Assembly: GCA_028571685.1 (NCBI GenBank)
Contig: CM053142.1
Span: 69,279,296-69,343,295 of the forward strand
From: Heterohyrax brucei
Taxonomy: Eukaryota > Chordata > Mammalia > Hyracoidea > Procaviidae
Direction of reading: 5' to 3'
DNA: 64,000 nt
Below the pieces are notes generated by a model. It ran no database searches and was not told where the DNA came from. It saw only the letters and a list, made by a program, of their open reading frames with translations. Of the stretch, positions 25,064-36,019 are shown piece by piece. A program made the position numbers and the translations under genes. Position 1 is the first letter of the stretch. Every line of letters begins with the position of its first letter.

Positions 25064-26634
25064 TGTCTTAGTCTCGTTAGTCTTGTGCTGCTATAACAGA
25101 AACACCATAAACGGATTGCTTTAACAAAGAAATTTTATTCTGTCACAGTTCAGTAGGGTGCAAGTCTAAATTCAGCATGTCATCTCCAGGGGAAATCATT
25201 CTCTGTTGGCTCTGGAGAACGGTCCTGTGTCAATCTTCCCTTGGGCTGGGAACTTCTGGGGTACAGAGGCCCAGGTCCCTTATGAAGGATACGCTCAGCT
25301 CCTAGCACTGCTTCTTTCTTGATAGTGTGAGGTTCCCAACTGTCTGCTTGCTTTCCTTTCCTTTATATTCCAGGAGATTTCCATAAGGTATAGCACAATC
25401 TTACACATTGAGGTTTTCCCCACCAACACAACTGCTGCCCATCCTCCTTCATTAACATCACAGAGGCAGGGTTACAGCATATTGGGACATCACACAGTAT
25501 TATGGCCTAGACAAATGGCTATGCACACTTTTTGGGAAACACAATTCAATCCATAACATTTCACCCTTTGTTTCTCCAAAATTAGCAGAAGTCTTAAGTC
25601 TAAAATCCAGAAATTACTCTAGAACACAAGTTATCTGCTTCTGAGATATAATGGTGGAACACACAGGCATAAGCTGATCATTTCCATTAAAATGGGAGAA
25701 ATTACAGGAAAAGGTAAAACAGGCAACAAGCAAGTCAGAAGAACACATTCAATTAGACTTCAAAGCTTTGTAGATAATCCATTCTCCAAGACATTTTGTA
25801 ATGACCCTGCTCTGCAGACTCTAGGTATTATCCACACTCTCCAGATTCTGAGTGGAGGCCTCTTGGCCCTGGGCTATAGCTTCAATTTATAGGCCCACTG
25901 GAATAGTAACTCTATTCCCTTGGCCATAGGCACACCATTTCCCTAGTCTACTCGAGTGGCAACTCTACCCTTAAGAGCATCAGAAGCCATGGCTACATCC
26001 ATTGAATCCTCTGAGGTCATGACCATACTTTTTGAGACTGAGGCAGCTCAGCTCCTGAGCTCCTTGTTTCTTCAGCTTATGCTTCTTGGCCAGGTCATAA
26101 CCCTCACATCTGCCATGCTGGGGCAAGCATTTCAAAGCTCTGTAGCTCTACCAGTTTAAGAGCACAGAGGCATCGTACTCTATTAGGAAGCCTCTTTCAC
26201 ACATTAACTCAGTTTACTCACTCCATGGGACAACAAGCCTAGCTCCATTGATAACTGCCTGGAAGCACCTCACTCCATTAGGAAGCCTCTTGCCCACAGG
26301 TACTCAGCTCTCTTGCTCTGCGTGTCAGCTGCAGCATTGGTTTACAGTGACCTGGTTCTGTGTCACTGCTTCTGCTTCTCACCATCTGTTCCTTCTCTGA
26401 TGTTAGCAGTTCTCTTCAGTTTCTTTTGAGTCTTCTATCCATTCACAGTTTAAGAACCACTTCCACATTTTAGATCTCCATTAGAGCAGCACCCACTCTT
26501 GGTAGTAAATTTTGTTTTAGTCATCTAATGTTGTTATAATAGAAATACCACAAATGGATAGTTTTAACAAAGAAAACTTTTAATATGTTACAGTCCACAC
26601 TTTTTGGGGGGGGGGATACAATTCAATCCATAAG
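25064..26634 (-). mobile_element. MaLR-like LTR retrotransposon remnant: LTR-internal-LTR
   Basis: A roughly 495-bp LTR (25064-25557) is followed by about 950 bp of internal sequence and a second LTR reduced to about 125 bp (26510-26634) by an internal deletion. Element orientation is minus. The internal part has no gag or pol frame, as is usual for MaLR elements. It is inactive. Confidence 0.75.
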
Positions 26635-26879
26635 AAACCATCTTTGAGTCTTTGTTGAAGATCAGGTGAACCTTGATGGAAGAATTTACATATGGTTTCT
26701 CAGTTCTGTTCCATTGATCAATTTGTCTGTCTTTGTGCCAGTACCAGATCATTTTGATTACCAAAACTGTATAGTACACATCTCAGGTGTTTGCTAGAGA
26801 AGCAAAACTACTAAAAAGTATATCTGTATATTGGTATATACAGAGAAAGAGAGACAGAGCATATATATACATATATATA

Positions 26880-27033
26880 GAGAAACCCCACTGAGTTGGG
26901 TCTGACTCATAGTGACACTAGACATCAGAGTAGAACTGTCCCATACAGTTTCCAAGGAATGCCTGGAAGATTTAAACTGCTTACCATTTGATTAGGAGAC
27001 ATAACACTTACCCCACTATGCCACCAGAGTTTC

Positions 27034-27034
<1 letters not shown>
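26880..27034 (-). mobile_element. AfroSINE
   Basis: Antisense SINE: the tail side 'ctgactcatagtgacac' comes first and the head 'ccactatgccaccagagttt' last. It directly abuts the (AG)n repeat. Confidence 0.85.
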
Positions 27035-27087
<53 letters not shown>

Positions 27088-27130
27088 GTGTGTGTCTGTG
27101 TGTGTGTGTGTGCGCGCGTGCGAGAGAGAG
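27035..27130. repeat. (AG)25 followed by TG/CG-rich microsatellite
   Basis: Pure (AG)n at 27035-27084, then alternating TG and CG to about 27120 and a short GA run. It grew from the edge of a SINE. Confidence 0.95.
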
Positions 27131-28249
27131 GTTTATATCAAGGAAATGGCTAATGTATTTGTAGTGGCTAGAAAATCCCAGCCTGATTCTCCCAATTCAT
27201 GTAGCCACAGGCGCTGGAGGAGCCCAAGATCAGCAGGTCAAAGACCAGGGCTTTTTCTTACAGGCTCTGAAGTTTGACAAATGCCAAGATTGGCAAGCAA
27301 GATAACAGGCAAATTGCTAGCTCAAGTCCCAAGAAACAGAGGTCAGTTGAACAAGAGCCAGTTGCAGGATCCAGAGTGAGCAAAAGCAAAAAGCCTTGCC
27401 AGAATGTTCCCTTACAGTTGATACAGATGAAACTCCCTTTCAGCTGATTGGTTATTCACAGCAGATTCCATCAGTGGTCTGATCAGATTATATCAAATCT
27501 CATTGCAAAAGTGATCACAATATCATATGACTGCCAAATTACATCATAACTGACAAACCACTATGAATCATGGCCAAGCCAAAGTTGGCACACAGTAGCC
27601 ACCCCAGTAACTTCTTTAGGTCAGTTAGTGTGAGGTCTACTGCTTTATTCTTCTTTGATAGTGCTTTATTTATCTGGGGACTTTTTCCTCTCCAAGTGAA
27701 ATTAACGATTAATTTTTCTAATCTTATTAAAGAATGATGTTAGTATTTGGATTGGGATTGTCTTGCATTTGTAGATTGCTTTGGGTGGAATTGACTTTTC
27801 CACAATGCACAGTCTGCCTATCTATGAACATAGTGTGTTTTTCCATTTATATAAGTCTTTTCTTTTCACAGTAGGGTTTTGTAGTTTGCTTTGTAGAGAT
27901 CTTTTGATGTGCCTCATTAAATTTATTCCTAAGTATTTTATTTTTTAGAGGCTATTATATATAAGGGTTATTACTTTCCTAGTTTCCTTTTCATGGTTGT
28001 CTTTATTGTTGTATAGGAATACAACTGTTTTTGAATGTTAATCTTGTATCTTGCTACTCTGCTTAAACCTTCTATTAGTTCCAGTAGTTTTCTTGTGGAG
28101 GCTTTGTATTGTGGATGTATCTCTATGTATCATGTCGTCCACAAACAGAGATAGTTTTACTCCTTCGTTATCAATTTGGATGCCCTTTGTTTCTTTTTCT
28201 TGCTTTATTACTCTAGCTAAGGCTTCCAGCACAATGTTAAATACGAGTC

Positions 28250-28402
28250 AAAGAGCAGTAAACCAAATCTGACTCACTGCTAACCTACAGACAGAGTAGA
28301 ACTGCCCTGTAGAGTTTCCAAGGAGTGCCTGGTGGATTTGAACTGCTGACATTTTGGTTATCAACCATAGCACTTAGCCACTTCACCATCAGAGTTTCTG
28401 AA
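28250..28402 (-). mobile_element. AfroSINE
   Basis: Antisense SINE with 'agagtttccaaggagtgcct' and the head 'cttcaccatcagagtttc'. It ends the L1 block. A further tail scrap ('agccaagtgctgtcgagttt') lies near 28.48 kb. Confidence 0.85.
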
Positions 28403-30131
28403 AATCTCCTAAGTGGGCTCTAAAAGCCTGGTTGTTTTCTCAGAAACGTATCCTAAATATAATCATTATGCCAAGTCAAGCCAAGTGCTGTCGAGTTTAT
28501 AGAGAATTATATAAAACACGTAAATTATATTGCAATCTTCATTATACACAAATTGCTTGTAGAATGAAGTTCAGTCACACAGACATGTCCGTTACTCCTG
28601 TCTCAAGCTTTAAGATCAAGGAGTATGAAACTGATTTACACCCAATAGCATCACCTTAGTGTTTGTCCTCAACTTCCAACACACACATATACACTGAATT
28701 TCTCTTATGTTATTGAATTTCTCTCCTCTGCTTCAAATTTTCAACTCCTTCCTTTTACCATTAAATGCATTTAAGTGGTGAGTTGTGCAGGCTGGACAGG
28801 ATAGCTTCAGATTTTTCTAGGAGCATCTTTTTCTGACATCCAACGCCTAGCCTCTTTAGATTAAATACAGTTTCCCCCTGTTTTCATAATGCCCTGTACT
28901 ATATTTATTACTAAATTTAACATATTACTTAGTGCTTTTAAAGTATAATTCTGCTTTTCTGTGTCAACTGTGATATATTTAAGGTAAGGAATCATTTCTT
29001 ATCTGTTTATACCCAAGTGACTAACACAGTACCTGACAAATGAAGGGCTGAATAAATTTTGCTGAATAAGTGAGTAATGAATCAATAAATAATTTAGGTA
29101 ATTTATGCCAAATACATATCTGAAATTCATAAGACCTGCAAAAGAAAGGAGAAGTGACCCAATGGCATGTTTCCATAACACAGTTGGGATGCCAGAGAAA
29201 AGTGTATGCAAAATCTGAATATAGAGAAAAGGTTAAAAATCAATTTGCATGTAAGATTTAGGATATTTAAGTAATTACTAAACACTAGTCAAAGCTTGGT
29301 ACTAAGTTACTTTAAATATTTTAAGTGCTATTTTCTCTTTGTGTTAATGTGTAAATGAGTAATTGATTTGTTATAAAACTACAAACTGTCAATACAGTAA
29401 TTGCATTTATATAGAAAAGATATAACTGATGTATTTATTTCAGTTTCAGTTATGCTGTTTTGAGAAACAAGGAATGGAACCACTGTGTCTTTGAATGCTT
29501 ACCAAGTATTGCTACGTATTCTGCATCATTAACTAGAACTACAGTGAGAAAAAGCAGTTAATGAATCAATGAGTCATGTCTTATAGAGCTAATCATGCAT
29601 CATTAACAGAACCTTCCATAATCATTCACTATTTCTTTCTTTAAAAGGAAATCTATTTCAATTCAATAAGAAAAACAATTATAATTTAAACAAAATAAAA
29701 TTGATTTTAAGTAAATAAAAACATTGCCCAATGAAAAGACATCAAGTTGTCTTGATGATACCTTAAAAACAATGGAATGCCCGTTCATATATTCTATTCA
29801 TACATTCATAAAATCAAGAGCCACCTGTTAAGATAAACTGAAACCAGCCAAATTATTTTTTTAAAAAAATTTAATTCCCTTGAAAGACTTATATATAATA
29901 TTAAGTAGTCACATTCACCAACTTTTAGAAATTCAGCAGCAGTCTTTGACAAAGGGCTTCCTGGAAACACAGTTGTAGTCTTCAGTGATCTAGGTGAATT
30001 CTTGCTCCACACAACAGTCCAGGTCTTCATTAACGTATTCGTAAGGCTTAACTAAAGTCATGATTAGAAAGATGTTATTTTTCTCTTCACATATATATAC
30101 ACGGAAGAAGGCATTACATTATAGCATGCAT

Positions 30132-30132
<1 letters not shown>
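28403..30132. other. AT-rich non-coding stretch
   Basis: No gene was recognised. Apart from a short SINE-tail scrap near 28.48 kb, it looks like unique sequence. Confidence 0.5.

Positions 30133-30196
<64 letters not shown>
30133..30196. repeat. (CA)32 microsatellite
   Basis: A pure CA run of 64 bases. It abuts the truncated 3' side of the minus-strand RTE copy. Confidence 0.97.
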
Positions 30197-30198
<2 letters not shown>

Positions 30199-30204
30199 CT
30201 TACA

Positions 30205-31668
30205 TATATTCTTCTTCATATAGTCCAGTTTCTCAGATTATTTGCTTGGCACAAGGACTGAAAAGGTATGGTGAAAGGATACAACACTGACACACAGCTA
30301 TCCTTAGTTTAAACCATGCAGTGTCCCCTTGTTCTGTTCACATGACTGCCTATTGATCCAGATAGAGATTCCTTATGACCACAATTAAGTGTTCTGGAAT
30401 TCCCATTCTCCTCAATGTTATCCATAATTTGTTGTGATCCACATAGTCAAATGCCTTTATATAGTCAATGAAACTTAGGTAAATAAGTTTCTTTTTTTTT
30501 ACTATTGTTACTTTTTTATTATTGTGATTGAATAAAAATGTACATTCCCATATAAGTTTGCATACTGACTTACATGCAGCTTCCATTGCTCTCCCTGCAC
30601 GGTGATGGCACACTCTTCCTCTCTGCTCCGTATATGTCCTATCTTCCCAACAGTCTCCTATCTTCTCCTCTCCACCCATTCCCCTTCCTGCTGTATGAGG
30701 TCAATAGGACGACCTCCTATAGATGCCTAACACCATAAAGTGCCTACACAATGTGGTCACTTTGCATCACCAAGTCCAATCCATTGCTGTCTGAAAAGTT
30801 GAACTTCATTATGATTTACGGACAGGGGCAGCATCGGGGCCGGGGGCCCTGCTCCCAGGAGGACATTATGTTGAATGAAAGTAGTCAGCGACAAAAGGAC
30901 AAATATTGTAGGTAAATAACTTTCTGACATTTTCTACCTTTAGCCAGAATCCATCTGACACTAGCAATAATATTCCTGGTTTCATGGCCTTTTCTGAATC
31001 CAGCTTTGATTTCTGGCATATCCCTGTCAATATACTGTTACAGTTGCTTTTGAATGATCTTTAGCAAAATTTCACTTGTATGTGATATTAATGATGTTGT
31101 TCAGTAATTTCTGCGTTTGGTTGGACCACCTGTCTTGGGAATAGGCAGAAATGTAGATCTCTTCTAGTTGGTTAGCCAGGTAGCTGTCTTTCAAATATTT
31201 TGGCACAGTAAGTGAGCATGTCCAGTGCTGCATCTGTTTATTGAAACAGCTCAGTTGATACTCCATCAGTTCCTGAAGCCCTTGTTCTTCGCCAGTGCCT
31301 ACAATGCAGATTTCATGTCTTCTTTCAGTACCGTTGATTCCTGATCATATGCTTGAAATGGTTGAATGCTGAGCAATTCTTTCTGGTGTAATAATTCTGT
31401 GTATTCCTTCTGTCTTCTTTTGATGCTTCCTGAGTCATATAATGTTTTCCCTGTAGAATTCTTCAGTACTGCAATTCAAGGCTTGACTTTTTTCTTCAGC
31501 ATTTTCAGCTTGAGAAATGCAGAGTGTATTTTTCCCTTTTAATTTTCTATCTCCAGCTCCTTCACATGTCATTACAATACTTTGTCTTCTGAAGCTCCCC
31601 TTTAAAATCTTCCATTCAGTTCTTTTAGCTCATTATTTCTTCTTTCTGCTTTAGCTACTCAAAGTTCA
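30205..31668 (-). mobile_element. RTE-type LINE, reverse transcriptase part, interrupted
   Basis: Minus-strand translation reads FIDYIKAFDYVDHNKLWITL, reverse transcriptase motif A of RTE elements. The element continues at 30926-31668 after an L1 insertion. Both the 5' end and the 3' end (at the CA repeat) are missing. It is not functional. Confidence 0.85.
30477..30925 (-). mobile_element. Twin-primed L1 insertion inside the RTE copy
   Basis: The direct repeats aggtaaataagtttct (30477-30492) and aggtaaataactttct (30910-30925) differ at one base and flank the insert. A poly-T start and minus-strand 3' UTR are followed, near 30.86-30.91 kb, by plus-strand 3' UTR ('cagcgacaaaaggacaaat'), so the 5' part is inverted. 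It is the same arrangement as at 2.5-3.0 kb. Confidence 0.85.
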
Positions 31669-32105
31669 CATAATTATGCTTTCTATATAAACATACATAT
31701 GTGTGTATATATACCCTATTCATGATATACAACTTATAAAATATCCATGTGGATATATTTTAGATATCAACTCTTTGAATGTTACAGATACTAACCCTTC
31801 ATATTGTATATACTTTTAAGAGTTTCAACATCTATCCTTTATCCTCATCTGCATTTCTCATTATGAGATATAATATTTCTACAGTAAAATGCATACTTTT
31901 GCTGAATAAAATTTATAAGAATATTCCTCTCCAAAATGATTCTTAAAAAATAAAACAAAGGTGTATTTGCTAACTCATTTTATCATATTTTCTTTTTGGT
32001 GTATAATTTAATAAATTTTCTTGCTTTGTTCCCTTTTAACTTTTTTTGTTATACTTTCCTCACAAAAGCAAACTTTAAAATACAAATTTGTGTCTTGCTC
32101 CTTCA

Positions 32106-32278
32106 AAAAAACCAAAAGCCAAACCCGCTGTTGTTGAGTTGATTCTGACTCACAGCAACCCTATGGGACAGAGTAGAACTGCTCCATAGAATTCCCAAGG
32201 AGTGTCTGATGGATACAAACCACTAACCTATAGGTTAGCAGACATAGCACTTAACTACTATGCCACCATGGTTTCTAA
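32106..32278 (-). mobile_element. AfroSINE
   Basis: Full antisense copy, from 'aaaagccaaacccgctg' (tail) to 'ctatgccaccatggtttct' (head). Confidence 0.9.
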
Positions 32279-32342
32279 TCTTCCAGAAGTTACCTAAAAT
32301 AAAATATGAACACAAAGTGTAGTAGATAAAATTGTGTATTAT

Positions 32343-32432
32343 AGGGGCCTAAAAACCCTCTGCTGTTGAGTCGATTTCAACTCATAGCAACCCTATAGGA
32401 TAAGGTAGAACTGCCCCATGCAGTCTTCTCAG
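32343..32432 (-). mobile_element. AfroSINE, truncated
   Basis: Antisense tail half only; the tRNA-like head is missing. Confidence 0.8.
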
Positions 32433-33824
32433 CTAATTTTCATCACTCCTGAATCCATACTGCCTTTACTACTCTCACTCATAGATTGAGATCTTCTATT
32501 GAGCAATCATGTCTTTGACACTAATGTTTTTCATCTCCCTGTCCTCAGCGATAAGGACACTGCATGTTAACCGTAAGTACGATCAATATATGTTTTTGAG
32601 TGGATAAAGGTGTAGTTCATTCCTATATCACTGTATTTTATACACGCTGTATCCCTTCTGTGGAATGGTCTTGAATTCATCTCTAATGTTTATTTTGATT
32701 ATCACATATTCTTCACAATCTCTCCAAACTTTCTGAGGTACGTATAACTACCTTTTTGTATCTGTAGTCCTACAGTATCTTGTGCATCTTTACCGTGGTA
32801 TGCAGGTATAATCTTTGTCTCTGCTTGATAACATTATCTCTGCATATCTTAGAAAGATGTATTCATATTTATTTAACCATTTTCTCTTTAGCTCCGTGGT
32901 AGAACATGGTTGTATCTTTGCTATAGCTTAAAATATATATAGAACTAAGAAATCAGCAAGTCTTACTTATAAAAAGCTGCTATATGCTCTGAATATGGAT
33001 AAACATGTATGCAAATATTCAGTCCATAGATGCATAGTTGTATATCCATAAATACATATGCATATATTATATAGGAAAATATATGTACATACATTTATCC
33101 TTTCCAATATTTCTCTCCACTTATGTGTACTTTTGAAAGACAAATTTTCTTTTGGTCAATGTTTCTAAAAGTCACATGTGTTTCTCTATAAACCTTCAAT
33201 GTGCATTAATAGCAAATAGAGCATGTTTTGGTTGAATCTATTTCTAATAAACATGTAAATTTTAAAAATCATTTTATTTTGTTGTAAAACTAGATTCAAT
33301 TATTTTCTAACTTGAGGAAAGAATTAAGGATATGTATTCCTCTTAATATAGGCACATATAATTTGTAATTATTATATGTATATTCACTAATTTGATTTTC
33401 TTGTACTTTTTTCCACAGTTATATTTACCTTTAATTTGGTTTCCTAAAATGAAAACTTTTTTTGACAATAATTTTAGTTTGATCAAATATTTATATCATC
33501 TAGTGTTATTTTCTGGATATCAATGTATAACATACTTCTGCCATCTCTAAATAATTGAACAAATGATGTTGTATACTTTTATAACTCCTGTCTTGTTATT
33601 AAAGTCTTAAAACTACTGTTACTCAATGGGATGTTGATAAAAGTATGTAGGTAATTTTTGATCTCCAAGTCAAATTTTTAGTATCACTTCCCTTAATGAA
33701 GTAGTTCTTTGATTTGCATATGTGTGGAATCTGTTAAGCATGAGCCTAAAATATTAGCTTGATGTTTGAGGCTCTTGTTCTTTCGTATTTTGCCAGCAAC
33801 CTATATATGTATATATTTTTCCTT

Positions 33825-34330
33825 TTTAGATTTTATTTTATAACTTTTTATTTTTTCCATTGTGTTGAAGTGAAAGTTTATAGTTAGTTTCTTACTAAAA
33901 AACTTACATACAATTTGCCATTGATGGTAGCTGCTTTCCTCACACTGTTGACAGCACATTCCCCCCTCCACTCCACATTTCCCGTGTCCATTTAACCATC
34001 TCCTATTGCATTCTGTCATCTCCTCTTGCCTCCAATTAGGAGCTGCCCAGTTGTCTCCTGCATCTGCCCAGTCCAAGAAGTACACTCTACCCACGTCATT
34101 TTGTATCTTATATACCAGTTCAATCTTTGTCTGAGGAGTTGGCTTCTAGAATGGTTTCAGTTTTGGCCTAACAGAGAGTTCAGAGGTCATATCTTCTGGG
34201 ACATTCAGCCTTTCAGACCATCAAGTCTGGTATTTCTTACTAGAGCTGGAGTTCTGCATCCTACATTTCTCCTACACCATCAGGGACTCTTTGCTGAGTT
34301 TCCTGTAAGGACCAGTAACCTACACTACGT
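33825..34330 (-). mobile_element. L1 3' UTR fragment
   Basis: Antisense L1 3' UTR of the type also seen at 49.2 kb ('cagttcaatctttgtctgag'). It lies just past the CD163 stop, so it could overlap an untranslated exon. Confidence 0.75.
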
Positions 34331-34709
34331 GTCATGACAGTCGGCAGTGATAAGAAAGATTTAATGTATTTAATCTAAGTAGACTGTGAGAATACTTCCA
34401 GCTATCTTAGTCTGTGTCTCAGTGATGATCTTTTGAGAAATATCTCTTATATTTCAATATTAGAAATTATTTTCTGCTCTTCTTATGAAATGCTTTCTTA
34501 TTATCTTTTGGTGCAACACTCAGGTGTTAATTCCTCCCTTCTCAAACATCCTAGCCCAAAGGCACCATGTAACCTCTTACGGCCTAAAACTTTGGGCAGA
34601 ATACTGAGTCAAGACCAGAAAAGCATTCAGGAATATATTTGTTTTGAACAACAATGACAAATAAATTCTGTCACTCACCTTACTGGGTTATAAATTCCCG
34701 TTTTCCTTT
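34331..34709 (-). other. Region after the CD163 stop, probable 3' UTR/intron
   Basis: No repeat was recognised. A donor-like AAG|gtgagt (minus strand, 34679|34678) follows the stop by 30 bases. No convincing polyadenylation signal was identified in this segment. Confidence 0.45.
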
Positions 34710-34837
34710 TCAGTGTACCTCATAATGGGCCCCCTGTTTGATTTCAGAAATATGAAGAGATTTAGACAAAGAAATTAGTCCAGCAACATTAAAATCATCT
34801 AACTCATTGGGATCGTCGGGAAGGGAGAAAATAATTA
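34710..34837 (-). CDS. CD163: CD163 terminal tail exon with stop codon (remodelled)
   Basis: Minus-strand sequence here aligns with the human alternative long tail: DDFNVAGLISLSKSLHISE against ADFSAAELISVSKFLPISG. Two changes are visible. The expected acceptor position (34818-34817) reads ccg instead of cag, while a good acceptor (ttctcag) lies 21 bp upstream and keeps the frame, adding VIIFSLP. An extra C within 34729-34727 then shifts the frame so that the exon ends QGAHYEVH and a TGA at 34712-34710. A strong donor-like AAG|gtgagt follows at 34679|34678, 30 bases past the stop, suggesting a further untranslated exon. Start, splicing and end need RNA evidence; homology to the tail exon is clear. 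Confidence 0.75.
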
Positions 34838-35923
34838 CTGAGAAATAAACCAGGCCTTGCTTCACATGCCCCAGAAGCTATCTGAGCAATTAACGATGCT
34901 ATACACAATTAGGAAGACAAGAGAGTAAGATTTAAGAGGCATATAAACTCTTCCCTCATCCCTTAAATACGTGTTCCTGTCAGAGTTGCAGCAAATATCA
35001 AATCCCTTGGGTTGAAGAAGTACGGCAGGCCCCTCTCAGAGATAAGTAATAGTGAGAAGGCATCAAGCCTTCATGAAGAAAGAACAGTGGGTGCTGGAAC
35101 ATTTTTCTTCCAGCTCAGCAGAAATATGCTATCCAGAGGCCAGATTAGTGTCCTGATGCTAAATAGAGGCCTGAGGACAAAGCAAGAGACATGAGGGGCA
35201 ATGGGAACTAAGGCTGATCTTGTGAATAATGATGGCTTTTGACAGGTGTGGACTTTGTGGTTTTATTCATTTATAGGAGGCTGTCCTACTGGTTTCTTTC
35301 CAGAAGAGAGAGGAAAGGGTGGAAGGGGCAGGTGTTCATTAAAAGGATACTAGAAGCAAAGAGAGAAAAGGAGGAGGGTGCTATCACAGGGTGAGGAGAG
35401 CAGATTGAGTTGTAGGGAGGCGGGCATGCAAAACTGATTTGGATTGTATACTTTCATCTAATCATAATAAAAGAAAAAAAATGTCTGAGCATTATGCTTT
35501 TAGACTCAGAAAAAAATATGATACATATCAAGTGAAAAAAGGGAGAGCAACAGGAGACAGAAGTGGAAGAAACTGTGAAAAGCATATATGCAAGGTGAAA
35601 ATATCACTGAGGATAGACTTTTAATAGATTAATTTCTGTTTCAATAAAATGAAGCCCAAGTGGTAGTATTCTGCTACATGGTTCCTTGTAGTCACGATCA
35701 AAGTCTTGTTAAGTCAGAGGTCTCACTATGACTGCGATTTCTATGTTCTCTAAGAATAACTTTTAGTTCATTCCCCCTTTTCTTCTCTCCTTCATGCATG
35801 GTAAGCTTCCTATTACATATTTTCCAACTTATTTTAGTTCATAGGCAAAGTAGAATGCCTTAGCCTCAATTGTGGCCACTGGTCTGAACCCACAGGGTAC
35901 AGACCCTTAAAGAACCCACAGAC
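34838..35923 (-). other. CD163 intron between common and terminal tail exons
   Basis: About 1.1 kb without a recognised repeat. Its first bases are the human-like intron-retention tail, which here ends at a TAA at 35909-35907. Confidence 0.6.
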
Positions 35924-36019
35924 CTGAGGAATTCAGCAGGTCCATATTTTCTGCTTTCATGGAAGAATCCATCTCCTGGTACTGAACATGGTGGACACAA
36001 TTTTCTCCTCTTGATGACA
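35924..36019 (-). CDS. CD163: CD163 exon: common cytoplasmic tail with YQEM motif
   Basis: This 96-bp exon was recognised from its translation, [18 protein letters not shown] then [14 protein letters not shown], which aligns residue for residue with the common cytoplasmic exon of human CD163. YQEM fits the Y-x-x-hydrophobic endocytosis signal (YREM in human, shown there to drive internalisation). The SSR segment upstream is a potential kinase site. The acceptor ttatcag lies before 36019 and the donor CAG|gtctgt after 35924. It lies about 1.5 kb past the transmembrane exon, separated by an AfroSINE and an RTE tail fragment. Confidence 0.92.

Larger units (their letters stand above)
26779..27605. 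repeat. Unclassified interspersed repeat with SINE and dinucleotide runs
   Basis: This stretch interrupts L1 ORF2, so it must be an insertion. It begins with 'gctagagaagcaaaactact' and ends near 'atcatggccaagccaaag', resembling LTR-type ends. I cannot name the family. It contains an AfroSINE and the (AG)n/(TG)n run. Confidence 0.5.
24560..28250 (-). mobile_element. L1 ORF2 3' half in three pieces
   Basis: Antisense ORF2 sequence continues in order through 24560-25063, 26635-26778 and 27606-28250, interrupted by an LTR element and by an unclassified repeat. The order matches that of other L1 copies here (compare 7.5-9.3 kb). Confidence 0.75.
31669..33824. other. AT-rich non-coding stretch with two SINEs
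   Basis: No gene was recognised. It holds the AfroSINEs listed at 32.1 and 32.3 kb. Confidence 0.5.

Noticed and set aside
27035-27130. Dinucleotide run considered as a regulatory or CRISPR-like array
   Set aside because: It is a plain (AG)n/(TG)n microsatellite at a SINE edge.
30060-30290. Frame with a long His-Thr repeat
   Set aside because: It is the (CA)32 microsatellite translated.
35700-35745. Possible extra tail micro-exon reading VRPLT-stop
   Set aside because: The acceptor is weak and there is no similarity to any CD163 tail.
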